A stretch of 64,000 nt of DNA. Source: Hymenobacter siberiensis (lineage in GTDB: Bacteria; Bacteroidota; Bacteroidia; Cytophagales; Hymenobacteraceae). This document shows, one piece after another, positions 9,042 through 21,091 of the stretch. Where the stretch lies: positions 4,030,001-4,094,000 of the forward strand of contig NZ_JAHLZZ010000001.1 of assembly GCF_018967845.1 (NCBI RefSeq), given 5' to 3'. The notes beneath the pieces were generated by a model that was not told the origin of the DNA, searched no databases, and worked only from the letters and a program-made list of their open reading frames with translations. The first letter of the stretch is position 1. Every line of letters begins with the position of its first letter. A program made the position numbers and the translations under genes.

Positions 9042-9740
9042 ATGGCTGCTCCTGCCAAAACCGCTGCGCCCAAAACCGCCGCACCCCAAAAAGCTGCCGC
9101 CCCGGCTGCCAAAAAAGCCCCCGCCAAAAACGCCGGTAACGCCGGCAAAGGGGCCGGCTCCAACGCCGCTGTCGATATTCAGCCCATTCTCAACCAGCAA
9201 AACCATGCCCCGGCGCCCACCCAGCGCTTCGGCACCGTGAGCCAGCGCCTGCCCATCGGCCTCGAAGAGGCCACGCGCTACGATAGTGTAACCATGCTCA
9301 ACCAGCTGCTGGCCGATACCATCACGCTGCGCGATATGTACAAAAAGCACCATTGGCAGGTAGTGGGCCCCACGTTCTACCAGCTGCACCTGCTCTACGA
9401 TAAGCACTACGAAGAGCAGGCCGGTCTAGTCGACACCATTGCCGAGCGCATCCAGATTCTGGGCGGTGTGGCCGTGGCCATGGCCCACGACGTGGCCGAG
9501 CTCACCAGCCTGCCCCGCATCCCGCGCGACCGTGAGGAGGCGCCCATTCAGGTTTCGCGCCTGTTGAGTGCCCACCAGTCCATCCTCAAAAACTGCCACG
9601 AATACGCCAAGCGGGCCGATGAGTCCGGCGACGACGGCACCAACGACCTCATCGTAAGCGACCTCATGCGTACCAACGAGCTGCAAGTGTGGTTCGTGTC
9701 GGAGCACGTAGTAGAGTCGCCGCTCACCCGAGCCGAGTAA
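9042..9740 (+). CDS. dps: Dps/ferritin-like DNA-binding protein with histone-like N-terminal tail
   Basis: A 232-residue Dps-family protein, a mini-ferritin that oxidises and stores iron. The core (about residues 85-230) has the ferroxidase signature HHWQVVGPTFYQLHLLYDKHYEE with His and Asp/Glu ligands. Residues 1-50 are an unusual Ala/Lys/Pro-rich tail (repeated KTAAPK- and KKAPAK-like units) similar to histone H1 tails; such tails bind DNA in other Dps proteins. The protein is thus some 50 residues longer than classical Dps. It is divergent from the VIT transporter and ends in a strong hairpin terminator. Core identity is certain; the DNA-binding role of the tail is inferred. Confidence 0.95.
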   Translation: MAAPAKTAAPKTAAPQKAAAPAAKKAPAKNAGNAGKGAGSNAAVDIQPILNQQNHAPAPTQRFGTVSQRLPIGLEEATRYDSVTMLNQLLADTITLRDMYKKHHWQVVGPTFYQLHLLYDKHYEEQAGLVDTIAERIQILGGVAVAMAHDVAELTSLPRIPRDREEAPIQVSRLLSAHQSILKNCHEYAKRADESGDDGTNDLIVSDLMRTNELQVWFVSEHVVESPLTRAE

Positions 9741-9750
9741 CCTTCCCGGC

Positions 9751-9805
9751 TGCAGGACAAAAAAGGGCTGCCGCAGAATCTGCGGCAGCCCTTTTTTGTC
9801 CTGCA
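9751..9805. terminator. Strong bidirectional terminator after dps
   Basis: A perfect 27-bp inverted repeat with a single-base centre, with A6 on one side and T6 on the other of a GC-rich core (GGGCTGCCGCAGA). It can serve both dps on the plus strand and the iron permease gene on the minus strand. Confidence 0.9.
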
Positions 9806-9825
9806 ATCTGAGTGAGAGTTGATGG

Positions 9826-10320
9826 CTAGTTGACATTTTCTTCGACCCGCGCCTCCAGCTTATCATTTTCGTTGTCTTCGGCCTCTTCTACCGAATGGGT
9901 TTTGCCGAGGTCGCTGTCCTTTTTGGCCAACTCGGCAAGGGCGCAGTAGAAGTTGTGGAAAAGCTTGATTTCTTCCTCCGAAAAATCTTGCGCGTTGATA
10001 AGGCGGTTGCTGGCCCCCTGCGTAGCCGCAATCAGCTCGTTCAGCTCGTTCAGCTCGTTCAGCTTAAGGTGCAGCACCAGCGAATCCTTGTTCTGCGCCC
10101 GCTGAATGAGAAACACCATCAGAAACGTGATGATGGTGGTGCCCGTGTTGATGACCAGCTACCAGGTTTCGGAATAATGAAACAGCGGCCCCGTCACACC
10201 CCAGATGACAATAATGGCCGACGCCCCGATAAAAGCAGCCGTGGAACCCGAAAACTTGGTAATACCTTCGGCCATGCGGCCAAAAAAGGAGTTGGAAGTC
10301 GATTTAGCGGCGGAATTCAT
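9826..10320 (-). pseudogene. Low-affinity iron permease family protein, interrupted by an in-frame TAG
   Basis: Reading from ATG at 10320 gives a small two-helix membrane protein: GRMAEGITKFSGSTAAFIGASAIIVIW is helix 1, and after the break LVINTGTTIITFLMVFLIQRAQNKD is helix 2. This is the pattern of bacterial low-affinity iron permease family proteins. The frame is broken by TAG at 10159-10161 in the context HYSETW*LVIN, where a Gln codon (CAG) would restore it by one base. The rest of the 164-codon frame is intact. A 9-bp tandem repeat (about 10037-10062) encodes LNELNELNEL after helix 2. It lies next to dps and the VIT transporter, so an iron cluster is likely. Whether the stop is real or a sequence error cannot be told here. 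Confidence 0.75.
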
Positions 10321-10424
10321 GGCCAAATGAACGGTAAGATTGAGAAAGCTTACGGCCTTCTTCTGCGGAACCACAAGGTAAACGACTGAACGATGGGCCT
10401 TTGATGAAAAAGCGTGGCAGAAGG

Positions 10425-10455
10425 TTGTAGGAGCCGATTTCACCTCCTATCTTTG
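10425..10455 (+). promoter_or_regulatory. Bacteroidota-type promoter of the tRNA-Leu gene
   Basis: TTG at 10425-10427, a 20-base spacer and TATCTTTG at 10448-10455 match the known Bacteroidota sigma-A consensus TTG-N17-23-TAnnTTTG. The element lies 63 bp upstream of the mature tRNA 5' end. Confidence 0.7.
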
Positions 10456-10518
10456 CACCCGCTAAGCTACCTCAGCGACGCCGGCCTCGGCCGAATACCC
10501 GGTTTAGTTGCTCTATTT

Positions 10519-10600
10519 GCGCACGTGGTGAAACTGGTAGACACGCCATCTTGAGGGGGTGGTGCCTTCGGGTGTGGGAGTTCGAATCTCCCCGCGCGCA
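10519..10600 (+). tRNA. tRNA-Leu (anticodon GAG)
   Basis: Full cloverleaf of 82 nt: acceptor GCGCACG, D-arm with AAACTGGTAGACA, anticodon stem CCATC/GGTGG with loop TTGAGGG (anticodon GAG, reading CUC/CUU), a long variable arm as in all class II tRNA-Leu (TGCCTTCGGGTG), and T-arm GGGAG-TTCGAAT-CTCCC. Discriminator A73 is at 10600; CCA is not encoded. The acceptor stem has one A-C mismatch (positions 5 and 68), otherwise perfect. A hairpin terminator follows. Confidence 0.96.
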
Positions 10601-10610
10601 CGCAAACAAG

Positions 10611-10644
10611 AAGAGCCCGCTGCAAGCAATTGCAGCGGGCTCTT
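10611..10644 (+). terminator. Terminator after tRNA-Leu
   Basis: Perfect 15-bp stem (AAGAGCCCGCTGCAA and its complement) with a 4-base loop, directly after the tRNA gene and ending in a short T-run. Confidence 0.85.
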
Positions 10645-10650
10645 TGCTAT

Positions 10651-10713
10651 AGTGCGAAGCGGTGCTTCGCGCCCCAGTTGCTGTTTCACGGCTGCGAAGC
10701 ACTGCTTCGCACT
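10651..10713. repeat. Palindromic GCGAAGC-type repeat pair
   Basis: Two facing near-palindromes (GCGAAGCGGTGCTTCGC and GCGAAGCACTGCTTCGC) in inverted orientation between the tRNA terminator and the end of the NFACT gene. A related arm recurs at 25.55 kb. Confidence 0.7.
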
Positions 10714-12325
10714 ACTGCTGCTGCTCAAACGGGTTGCCGGGCTTCACCAGCACCACCCGCTCACGCTCAACTACCACCTGGCCGGGCAATGCGCCTTTGG
10801 GCTTGCGCACAAATTTCTTGGGCGTGACCGTGACCGGGCACAGCGTGTCGTGCTGGCGGCGCGAGTACCAGCCGGCCAGCATAGCGGCGTGCTCCACCAC
10901 GGGCTCGGGCACGGGCTGCCCCGCCCGGTGCCGGATAACGACGTGCGAGCCCGTTACGTCCTTGGCGTGCAGCCAGAGGTCATCCTTGTGGGCGTATTTC
11001 TGGGTGAGCAGGTCGTTGTTCGCGGCGTTGCGGCCCACCAGAATGGTGAAGCCCCGGTCCTCAAACACCTTGAAGGGCAGCTCCGTGGCCGCTTTGGCGG
11101 CCGTGGGCGTGGGGTCGAGGCCGTGCTGCTTGCGCCAGGTACGCAGGCCGCGCAGCTCGGCCAGGGCCGGCTGGGTGTCCATGTCTTCGAGGCGCTCCAG
11201 GGCCGAGAGGGCTTCGGCCTCGCGGCGGGCAATGCGCTCGGTGAGCTGGCGCTCTTCAATTTGCTGGTTTTTACCCTTACGGTAGAGGTTTTCGGCGGTA
11301 AACTGGGGCTTCTCGGTGCGCTTAAGCTTGATGAGCCGGGGCAGGTTAGTGTAAAAGTCAATCACCTCAATCTGCGTGGCTCCGACCGGAATGGCGTGCA
11401 GGTTGGCCATTATCAGGTCGGCGGTGTGGCGATAGCCAGCTTCGTGGGCCAGGGCGTGGAGGCGCTGGCGGGCATGGGCGGCGGCGGTATCGGCTTCGGC
11501 GGCGCGGCGCTCCAGCAGCTGGCGCAGCTGTTTGGTTTCCGTTTCGAGGGCGCGGCGGCCCAGGGCCATGGGCACAAAGCGGCGCAGGGCGGCCACGGGG
11601 TCGGTACCGGCAAAGGTTTCCAGCACCTCCCCTAGCGGCAGCAGGCTGAGGCGCGTGCGGCCGTCGAGCTGAATGAGGTAGTAATGGGCGGGCTTTTCGA
11701 GCTGAGCCAGCACCTGGTTTACTTGCCGGGTTTTGGTTTCGGGCGAGGCCAAGTCATAGCCGTTTTCGCGCAGGTAGCGCAGGGGCAGGTCGGCCAGCGG
11801 CGGCGGAAGTTTCTGGACCGCAGATTTAACGGGTTTGTCGGATTGCGCCGATTCGGATGAATTTGGGGTTTCGGATGGGGGCGGCGTAGTTTGGGCCTGC
11901 GGGCGCAGGTCGGCATCGGCCAGCAGCTTTTGGTGGAAAAGCTGGGCCTTGCTATCGGGCGCAGCGCGGAAAATGGCGTTCGGGCGCGGGCCGTAGAGCT
12001 TGAACACGAGCCGGCCCCCGCTGCGGAAATTGAGTTGCACCACCCGGTCCTGGGGCCAGGCGGCCACGGTTTCGACCTGCTCGCCCAGCATATCCGGGAA
12101 CAAATCGACGGAATTGGCGCGGGCGCGCTGGAAGGTTTCGGGCAGGGCCAGGGCGGGGAAATTAGCCCCCAGCTGCGCCTTTAGCCAGAACTCGGCCGTG
12201 CCGTTGGTAAGGCCGATTACCAGCTCGTCTTTTTCCTGGGTGAAGCATACGGCCACGCGGTAGCCCCGCAGCCGCTCGGTGAGGGCGGGGGCCAGTTGGC
12301 GCAGAAAATAGTAGTTGGTGTGCAC
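10712..12325 (-). CDS. rqcH: NFACT-family protein (RqcH-like)
   Basis: A 537-residue protein of the NFACT/RqcH family, which on stalled 50S subunits recruits Ala-tRNA for C-terminal tailing in ribosome quality control. The NFACT-N domain starts at the very N-terminus (MHTNYYFLRQLAPALTERL) and a coiled-coil hairpin is in the middle (LRQLLERRAAEADTAAAHARQR). The NFACT-R domain is near the C-terminus, with RNAANNDLLTQKYAHKDD, WLHAKD and GSHVVIR. The start is GTG at 12325, which matches the usual MHxNYY beginning of Bacteroidota members. A low-complexity Pro/Ser linker (about residues 143-175) is inserted between domains. The family call is firm; the precise role is inferred from characterised homologues. 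Confidence 0.88.
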   Translation of the reverse strand: MHTNYYFLRQLAPALTERLRGYRVAVCFTQEKDELVIGLTNGTAEFWLKAQLGANFPALALPETFQRARANSVDLFPDMLGEQVETVAAWPQDRVVQLNFRSGGRLVFKLYGPRPNAIFRAAPDSKAQLFHQKLLADADLRPQAQTTPPPSETPNSSESAQSDKPVKSAVQKLPPPLADLPLRYLRENGYDLASPETKTRQVNQVLAQLEKPAHYYLIQLDGRTRLSLLPLGEVLETFAGTDPVAALRRFVPMALGRRALETETKQLRQLLERRAAEADTAAAHARQRLHALAHEAGYRHTADLIMANLHAIPVGATQIEVIDFYTNLPRLIKLKRTEKPQFTAENLYRKGKNQQIEERQLTERIARREAEALSALERLEDMDTQPALAELRGLRTWRKQHGLDPTPTAAKAATELPFKVFEDRGFTILVGRNAANNDLLTQKYAHKDDLWLHAKDVTGSHVVIRHRAGQPVPEPVVEHAAMLAGWYSRRQHDTLCPVTVTPKKFVRKPKGALPGQVVVERERVVLVKPGNPFEQQQ

Positions 12326-12333
12326 GGGGCCGC

Positions 12334-12693
12334 TTAAATCCGGGGCTGGTCGTGGCGCGTCAGGTCGTGCTCGACGGCCCCGGTATGCCGGGTAGCCTGG
12401 GGCTCCATGAGCATTATCCAGGTTTCCTCACTGGCATGGGGCCGGTGTTCAATGCCACGCGGCACAATCAGCATTTCGCCGGTATTGATGGTGGCTGTAT
12501 GGTCTCGGAACTCGATGTACAGCTGCCCTTTCACTACATAAAACAACTCATCCTCGGCTTCATGGCTGTGCCAGATGAATTCACCCTGCACCTTGGCCAG
12601 CTTCACCTGCTGCCCGTTCAAATCGGCCACTACACGCGGGTGCCAATGGTCGCTAAATTGACCAAATTTCTCTTCAAGATTAATAACTTTCAT
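12334..12693 (-). CDS. Cupin-domain protein
   Basis: A 119-residue single-domain cupin. Motif 1 is seen as GEFIWHSHEAEDELFYVVKGQ (His-His-Glu metal ligands) and motif 2 as GEMLIVPRGIEHRP. Such small cupins bind a divalent metal and may be enzymes or ligand sensors; the substrate is unknown. ATG 12693 is used because the frame upstream (to 12720) is not cupin-like. It ends 8 bp before the NFACT start and is probably co-transcribed with it. Confidence 0.88.
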   Translation of the reverse strand: MKVINLEEKFGQFSDHWHPRVVADLNGQQVKLAKVQGEFIWHSHEAEDELFYVVKGQLYIEFRDHTATINTGEMLIVPRGIEHRPHASEETWIMLMEPQATRHTGAVEHDLTRHDQPRI

Positions 12694-12784
12694 CGCAAGC
12701 TGAGTATAAGTTGGAGACAAATAGGGCTATGATTACCAGACGGCTCGCCGTAATTACCTACCAAGTGCAAGCATAGCGGTTATT

Positions 12785-13552
12785 TCACACCGCCACTTTC
12801 AACCCATCATACGCCAGCCGAATCCAGGGCGGCAGTTCGGCTTCTACCTCGCGGTGTAGGCCCAGCTGGTGGCTAATGTGGGTGAGGTAGGCGCGTTTGG
12901 GCGCGGCCTCTTCGAGCACGGCCACGGCCTGGGCCAGGGTGAAGTGCGAGATGTGCTCCTCGCGGCGCAGGGCGTTGAGAACGATGACGTCGGCATCGCG
13001 GAGCTGGGCACGGGTTTCGGGGCCGAGGTGGTTGGCATCCGTCAGGTAGCAGAAGCCGCCGATGCGGAAGCCCAGCACCGGCAGACGGTGGTGCATGGCC
13101 CGCAGCGGCAGTACGGGCACACCCAGCACGTCGAACGGCACGTCGTCGCGCTCGATGGGGTGCAGCACCACGCGGGGCACGCCGGGGTACTTGTGCTCGG
13201 CAAAAATGTAGGCAAACTCCTGCCGGAGCTGCTGGAGCACGCGGGGCTCGGCAAAAACCGGCATATCGGTTTTCTGCCGGAAGTTGAAGGCCCGGATGTC
13301 GTCGAGGCCGGCGGTGTGGTCTTTATGCTCGTGGGTGAAGAGCAGGGCGTCGAGGTGCGTGATGCGGGCGCGCAGCATCTGCTGGCGGAAATCGGGGCCG
13401 GAATCGACCACGAAGCTGCGGCCGTCCACTTCCAAGTGCACGGACACGCGCAGGCGCTGGTCGCGGTGGTCGAGCGAGCGGCACACTTCGCAGGTGCAGC
13501 CAATCATTGGCACGCCGGAGGACGTACCCGTACCTAAGAATGTTACGGTCAT
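12785..13552 (-). CDS. MBL-fold metallo-hydrolase, PhnP/RNase Z-like
   Basis: A 255-residue metallo-beta-lactamase-fold phosphodiesterase. The dinuclear metal site is seen as THEHKDHTAGLDD, and further ligands as MHHRLP, LTDANH and THISHQ. Near the N-terminus GTGTSSGVPMIGCTCEVC gives the paired cysteines found in PhnP-like enzymes (5-phosphoribosyl 1,2-cyclic phosphodiesterase), where they bind a structural zinc. No phn genes are nearby, so a general cyclic-phosphate role is more likely than phosphonate use; the exact substrate is open. Confidence 0.88.
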   Translation of the reverse strand: MTVTFLGTGTSSGVPMIGCTCEVCRSLDHRDQRLRVSVHLEVDGRSFVVDSGPDFRQQMLRARITHLDALLFTHEHKDHTAGLDDIRAFNFRQKTDMPVFAEPRVLQQLRQEFAYIFAEHKYPGVPRVVLHPIERDDVPFDVLGVPVLPLRAMHHRLPVLGFRIGGFCYLTDANHLGPETRAQLRDADVIVLNALRREEHISHFTLAQAVAVLEEAAPKRAYLTHISHQLGLHREVEAELPPWIRLAYDGLKVAV

Positions 13553-13556
13553 TAAG

Positions 13557-13671
13557 TTGAGTTAAGAGTTATGAGTAAAGAGTTATGAGTTTGGGTGGTC
13601 AATCCTGAGTGGTCATCAACCGGAATCTCCGTTGCCAACTCCTAACTTTTAACTCATAACTCTTAACTCCC
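13557..13671. repeat. Inverted AT-rich repeat (GAGTTAAGAGTTATGAGT)
   Basis: Two tandem copies of an AGAGTTATGAGT unit face two complementary copies about 50 bp away, forming a long hairpin in the spacer between the response regulator and MBL genes. It has no coding content. Confidence 0.7.
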
Positions 13672-14085
13672 TTAGCCCACGTACTGCTTCACCACGCGCA
13701 CCAGGGCGTCGAAATCGAGCGGCTTGGGCAGGTAGTCGGTCACGCCGGCCTCGCGGAACTGGTCCATCGAGTAGTTGTTGGCGTTGCCGGTGATGGCGAT
13801 GATGGGCAGCTTGTTAATTTTGGGGTCGGCGTGGGCGCGAATTTCGCGGGTGCACTGCATGCCGTCCTTCACCGGAATGTTGATGTCCATCAGCACACAA
13901 TCCACCTGGTTGCTTTCCAGCTGCTTCAGTACTTCGCCGCCGTTTTTAGCCAGCACGATTTTATACTTCTGCAATTCCAGAATTTTGCGGGTGAGATTGA
14001 GAATTACCGAGCTGTCCTCAGCAATTAGAATGGTTTTGGATGCGGGTTCGGCGGACATTTTCGAAGGGTTTTGGGTTGGGTTCAT
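13672..14085 (-). CDS. CheY-like single-domain response regulator
   Basis: A 137-residue stand-alone receiver domain. The acidic pocket is ILIAEDSS, the phospho-acceptor Asp is in CVLMDINIPVKDGM, the switch Thr is in AITGNA and the conserved Lys is in YLPKPLD. It lacks an output domain. It lies 30 bp downstream of a large hybrid histidine kinase on the same strand, so it is the natural end receiver of that phosphorelay (kinase, receiver, HPt, then this protein). Confidence 0.95.
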   Translation of the reverse strand: MNPTQNPSKMSAEPASKTILIAEDSSVILNLTRKILELQKYKIVLAKNGGEVLKQLESNQVDCVLMDINIPVKDGMQCTREIRAHADPKINKLPIIAITGNANNYSMDQFREAGVTDYLPKPLDFDALVRVVKQYVG

Positions 14086-14115
14086 AGGGTAGAGCAGATA
14101 AGAGATTTACCGCGC

Positions 14116-17766
<3,651 letters not shown>

Positions 17767-17897
17767 AAATGACACGTACTACCGGTTGATATTTCCGGCT
17801 AAGATAGCCACCGCGCTGCGAGGCGGCGGTGTAAATTTGACCAAAATAAAATAACCCCAGCCGTGCCCGCACGGCCAGCCCTTGCCCCACTCCCCCA

Positions 17898-19025
17898 TTG
17901 CCGCTCCCAACCAAGCCGCTGCTTTTCACCGTCACCACCGATTTGTGCTTCGACCAGCGCATGCAGCGCATCTGTGGCAGCCTGGCCGCCGCCGGCTACC
18001 GGGTGCAGCTAGTGGGCTGGCAGCGGCCTACTTCGCCCCCGCTCACGCCGCAGCCCTACCACCAGCACCGGCTGCAGGGCTGGTTTCAAAAGGGAAAGTT
18101 TTTTTACCTTGAATACAACCTGCGGCTGTTTTTTTACCTGCTGGGCCAGCGCGCCGCTGCCTGGTGCGCCTGCGACCTCGACACGGCGCTGCCCATGTGG
18201 CTGCGCGCCCGGCTGGGCGGCCAGCCCTTCGTGTACGATGCCCACGAGCTATTTACGGAAGTGCCCGAGGTGGTGGCCCGGCCCGCCGTGCAGCGCCTCT
18301 GGCGCTGGGTCGAGGGCTTCATCGTGCCGCGCACCCGGCTGGCCTACACCGTGGGCCCGGCCCTGGCGCGGGTGTTTGAGCAGCGCTACGGCCGGTCCTT
18401 CGCCGTGGTGCGCAACGTGAGCCGCCTGCGCACCGACGAGATGCTGCCGCCCACGCCCACTGCCGCGCCGCCCAGCGGCTACATCCTCTACCAGGGCGCG
18501 CTGAACGTGGGCCGGGGCCTGGAAAGTCTGATTGATGCAATGCCACAGGTGGCGGGCCGGCTGGTGATTTGCGGCGAAGGTGACCTCTCGGCCGCCCTGC
18601 GTGGGCGGGCCGAGCGGCTGGGGCTGCTGGTTTCCGGCAAGGTTGAATTTCGCGGCTTCGTGCTGCCGGGGGCGCTGCGCGAAGTCACGCGGCACGCGGC
18701 CGTGGGAATTATGCTGCTGGAAAATATCGGCCTGAGCTACTACTATTCGCTGGCCAATAAATTCTTCGACTACGTGCACGCCGGCATCCCGCAGGTGCTC
18801 ATCGACTTCCCCGAATACCGCGCCCTCAACGACCAGTTCGACGTGGCCGAGCTGGTGAGCGACCTGGAACCTGCTACATTGGCCGCCGCCCTCAACCGCC
18901 TACTGCGCGACGAGCCCGCCCGCTACCAGCACCTGGCCGAAAACTGCCGCCGCGCCGCCCCCCAGCTCAGCTGGCAGCACGAAGAACAAGTGCTGCTGAA
19001 ACTGTTTGCTGGTTTGTTTCTTTAG
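17898..19025 (+). CDS. Glycosyltransferase, GT4-like
   Basis: A 375-residue GT-B-type glycosyltransferase. The N-terminal Rossmann half begins LLFTVTTDLCFDQRMQRICGSLAAAGY, and residues around 115-125 read FVYDAHELFTEVPEV. The C-terminal donor-binding half contains ILYQGALNVGRGLESLIDAM and LVICGEGD, as in GT4 enzymes. No ATG is available at the N-terminus; TTG at 17898 is the best start. No neighbouring polysaccharide genes are present, so the acceptor is unknown. Confidence 0.82.
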   Translation: MPLPTKPLLFTVTTDLCFDQRMQRICGSLAAAGYRVQLVGWQRPTSPPLTPQPYHQHRLQGWFQKGKFFYLEYNLRLFFYLLGQRAAAWCACDLDTALPMWLRARLGGQPFVYDAHELFTEVPEVVARPAVQRLWRWVEGFIVPRTRLAYTVGPALARVFEQRYGRSFAVVRNVSRLRTDEMLPPTPTAAPPSGYILYQGALNVGRGLESLIDAMPQVAGRLVICGEGDLSAALRGRAERLGLLVSGKVEFRGFVLPGALREVTRHAAVGIMLLENIGLSYYYSLANKFFDYVHAGIPQVLIDFPEYRALNDQFDVAELVSDLEPATLAAALNRLLRDEPARYQHLAENCRRAAPQLSWQHEEQVLLKLFAGLFL

Positions 19026-19050
19026 AGGCTGTTTGAGTTAGCGGGTGAAT

Positions 19051-19138
19051 GGTGTAGAGACGCATCTTTGCGTCTCGTAGGTGAATGATTTCAGCCACAC
19101 GGCGCGGACGATGAGACGCAAAGATGCGTCTCTACACC
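19051..19138. repeat. Palindromic TGTAGAGACGCATCTTTGCG repeat
   Basis: Two perfect 26-bp arms in inverted orientation with a 36-bp centre; each arm is itself a small palindrome (GACGCA-TCTT-TGCGTC). Related copies occur at about 4.67 and 44.54 kb, so this is a dispersed element of the genome rather than a simple terminator. Confidence 0.85.
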
Positions 19139-19190
19139 GTTCCAGCAGCACAATAGATTTAAACCAGACGTATTCTTAGCTTCGTTTTGC

Positions 19191-20870
19191 ATGAAAAAAC
19201 TTTTTCCCTCGCTGCTGCTCGGCGGCGCTTGCTTTGTGGCCGGGGCCTTTGTGGCCCGTCCCACTGCCCCCGATGAAATTACGGTACCCATTCTGCGCGC
19301 CGCGCAGCAGGTTTTCGGGTTGAATTTCAACGACGCCCAGCTCGATTCGACCCGCCGCAACCTCACGGGCTACCGCGACAGCTACGAAGCCCTGCGCAAA
19401 ATCCCGCTGCCAAACAGCGTGGCACCATCCGTAGTATTCGACCCGCGCCCGCTGCGGATGCGGCAGGCGCAGTTGGCCGCCGCCACCACCAACGCCGGCA
19501 AGCTGCCCGAAACCGCCAAGGTAAAGCTGCCCGCCAACCGCGACGAGCTGGCCTTTTACACCGTGCGGCAGCTGAGCGAGCTGCTGCGCACCCGGCAGGT
19601 CACGTCCGAGGAGCTGACCACTTTCTTCCTGGCCCGCCTCAAGAAGTACGACCCGCGCCTGCACTGCGTCATCACCCTCACCGAGGACCTGGCCCTGCAA
19701 CAGGCCCGGCAGGCCGACCAGGAAATTAAAGCCGGCAAATACCGCGGGCCACTGCACGGCATTCCCTTCGGGGCGAAGGATTTGTTTAGTGCCAAGGGCT
19801 ACAAAACCACCTGGGGCTCGGTGCCTTACAAAGACCAAACCCTGGACGAGGACGCGGCCGTGGTGGAGCGCCTGCGGGCCGCTGGAGCCGTGCTGTGCGC
19901 CAAGCTCACGCTGGGCGAGCTGGCCCAGGGCGACGTGTGGTTTGGCGAGAAAACCCGCACGCCCTGGGACGTAACCAAGGGCTCCAGCGGGTCGTCGGCG
20001 GGCTCGGCCTCGGCGGTGGCGGCGGGGCTGCTGCCGTTTGCCATAGGCACCGAAACGCTGGGCTCCATCATTAGCCCCAGCACGGCCTGCGGCGTAACTG
20101 GCCTGCGCCCCACCTACGGCCGCGTGAGCCGCGCCGGGGCCATGGCTCTGAGCTGGACCATGGATAAAGCCGGCCCCCTCACCCGCTCGGCCGAGGACTG
20201 CGCCATTGTGCTGGCCGCCCTGTGCGCCGCCGGCCCCGATGCCCGCGACCCCGCCACTATGCTGGCCCCCAACCGCTTCCAGTACGCCTTCGGCACCAAT
20301 ATCAAAAAGCTGCGCGTCGGCTACCTCAAGGCCGCGTTCGACCAGAACTACCCCACAAAGGCCAACGACCAGGCCACCCTCGACGTGCTGCGCAAGCTGG
20401 GCGTGGAGCTGGTGCCGCTGGAGCTGCCGGCCATCTCGCCCGGCGCGCTACGCTTCGTGCTCACGGCCGAGGGCGCGGCGGCGTTCGACGACCTCACCCG
20501 CTCGGGCCGCGACGGCCAGATGGTGCTCCAGAACCGTTCGGCCTGGCCCAACGGCTTCCGCTCGGCCCGCTTCATTCCGGCCGTGGAATACCTGCAGGCC
20601 CAGCGCGTGCGCAGCCTGCTTATTGAGCAGATGGACGCCCAACTCAAGGGCTTCGACTGCTACATCGCGCCCTCGTTCAGCGCCAACCTCGTGCTCACCA
20701 ACCTCACCGGCCAGCCCGCCATCGCCTTGCCCAACGGCTTCACGGCCGCTGGCCTGCCCACCACCATCACCTTCATGGGCCAGCTTTATGAGGAAGGCAC
20801 CCTGCTGGCCCTCGCCAAGGCCTACCAGGACGCCACCGATTTCGACGAGAAACACCCGCCAATGCCATAA
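19191..20870 (+). CDS. Amidase-signature family hydrolase, exported
   Basis: A 559-residue amidase-signature enzyme with an N-terminal hydrophobic export segment (KKLFPSLLLGGACFVAGAFVA). The Ser-Ser-Lys catalytic set is visible: Lys196 in PFGAKDLF, the cis-Ser region GSSGSSAGS (about 265-272) and the nucleophile Ser292 in ETLGSIISPS. Residues 25-140 before the amidase fold are an extra helical region. Such enzymes hydrolyse amides or amidated peptides; the natural substrate is not readable, and a GatA role is unlikely because of the export signal and missing partners. ATG at 19191 follows a short AT-rich leader. Confidence 0.9.
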   Translation: MKKLFPSLLLGGACFVAGAFVARPTAPDEITVPILRAAQQVFGLNFNDAQLDSTRRNLTGYRDSYEALRKIPLPNSVAPSVVFDPRPLRMRQAQLAAATTNAGKLPETAKVKLPANRDELAFYTVRQLSELLRTRQVTSEELTTFFLARLKKYDPRLHCVITLTEDLALQQARQADQEIKAGKYRGPLHGIPFGAKDLFSAKGYKTTWGSVPYKDQTLDEDAAVVERLRAAGAVLCAKLTLGELAQGDVWFGEKTRTPWDVTKGSSGSSAGSASAVAAGLLPFAIGTETLGSIISPSTACGVTGLRPTYGRVSRAGAMALSWTMDKAGPLTRSAEDCAIVLAALCAAGPDARDPATMLAPNRFQYAFGTNIKKLRVGYLKAAFDQNYPTKANDQATLDVLRKLGVELVPLELPAISPGALRFVLTAEGAAAFDDLTRSGRDGQMVLQNRSAWPNGFRSARFIPAVEYLQAQRVRSLLIEQMDAQLKGFDCYIAPSFSANLVLTNLTGQPAIALPNGFTAAGLPTTITFMGQLYEEGTLLALAKAYQDATDFDEKHPPMP

Positions 20871-21091
20871 GCCATTAGTCCGGTTGCCCTGCCTCCACGG
20901 CCGCTTTTTGTACGGAAGACGGCGCTGAGGGATACATTGCCGGCTTAACGGGTGGCACTACGCGCCGAAATCATTGTTTTGTGGCTACTTGCCCTGATTT
21001 GGGACTGAAAGCATTTGGTTTTGTTAGTCTAATTACTAGACGCTTGCTGATTTGCTGATTGTTTGCTGTTAATAGTAGTAGGTATAGGCCC
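20871..21091. other. Non-coding spacer before the IS4-type element
   Basis: 221 bp between the amidase gene and the IS left end. I see no gene, hairpin or repeat of note. Confidence 0.4.

Noticed and set aside
10037..10062. 9-bp tandem repeat as a minisatellite or phase-variation locus
   Set aside because: Only three units, in-frame (multiples of nine cannot shift the frame), inside an already interrupted gene.
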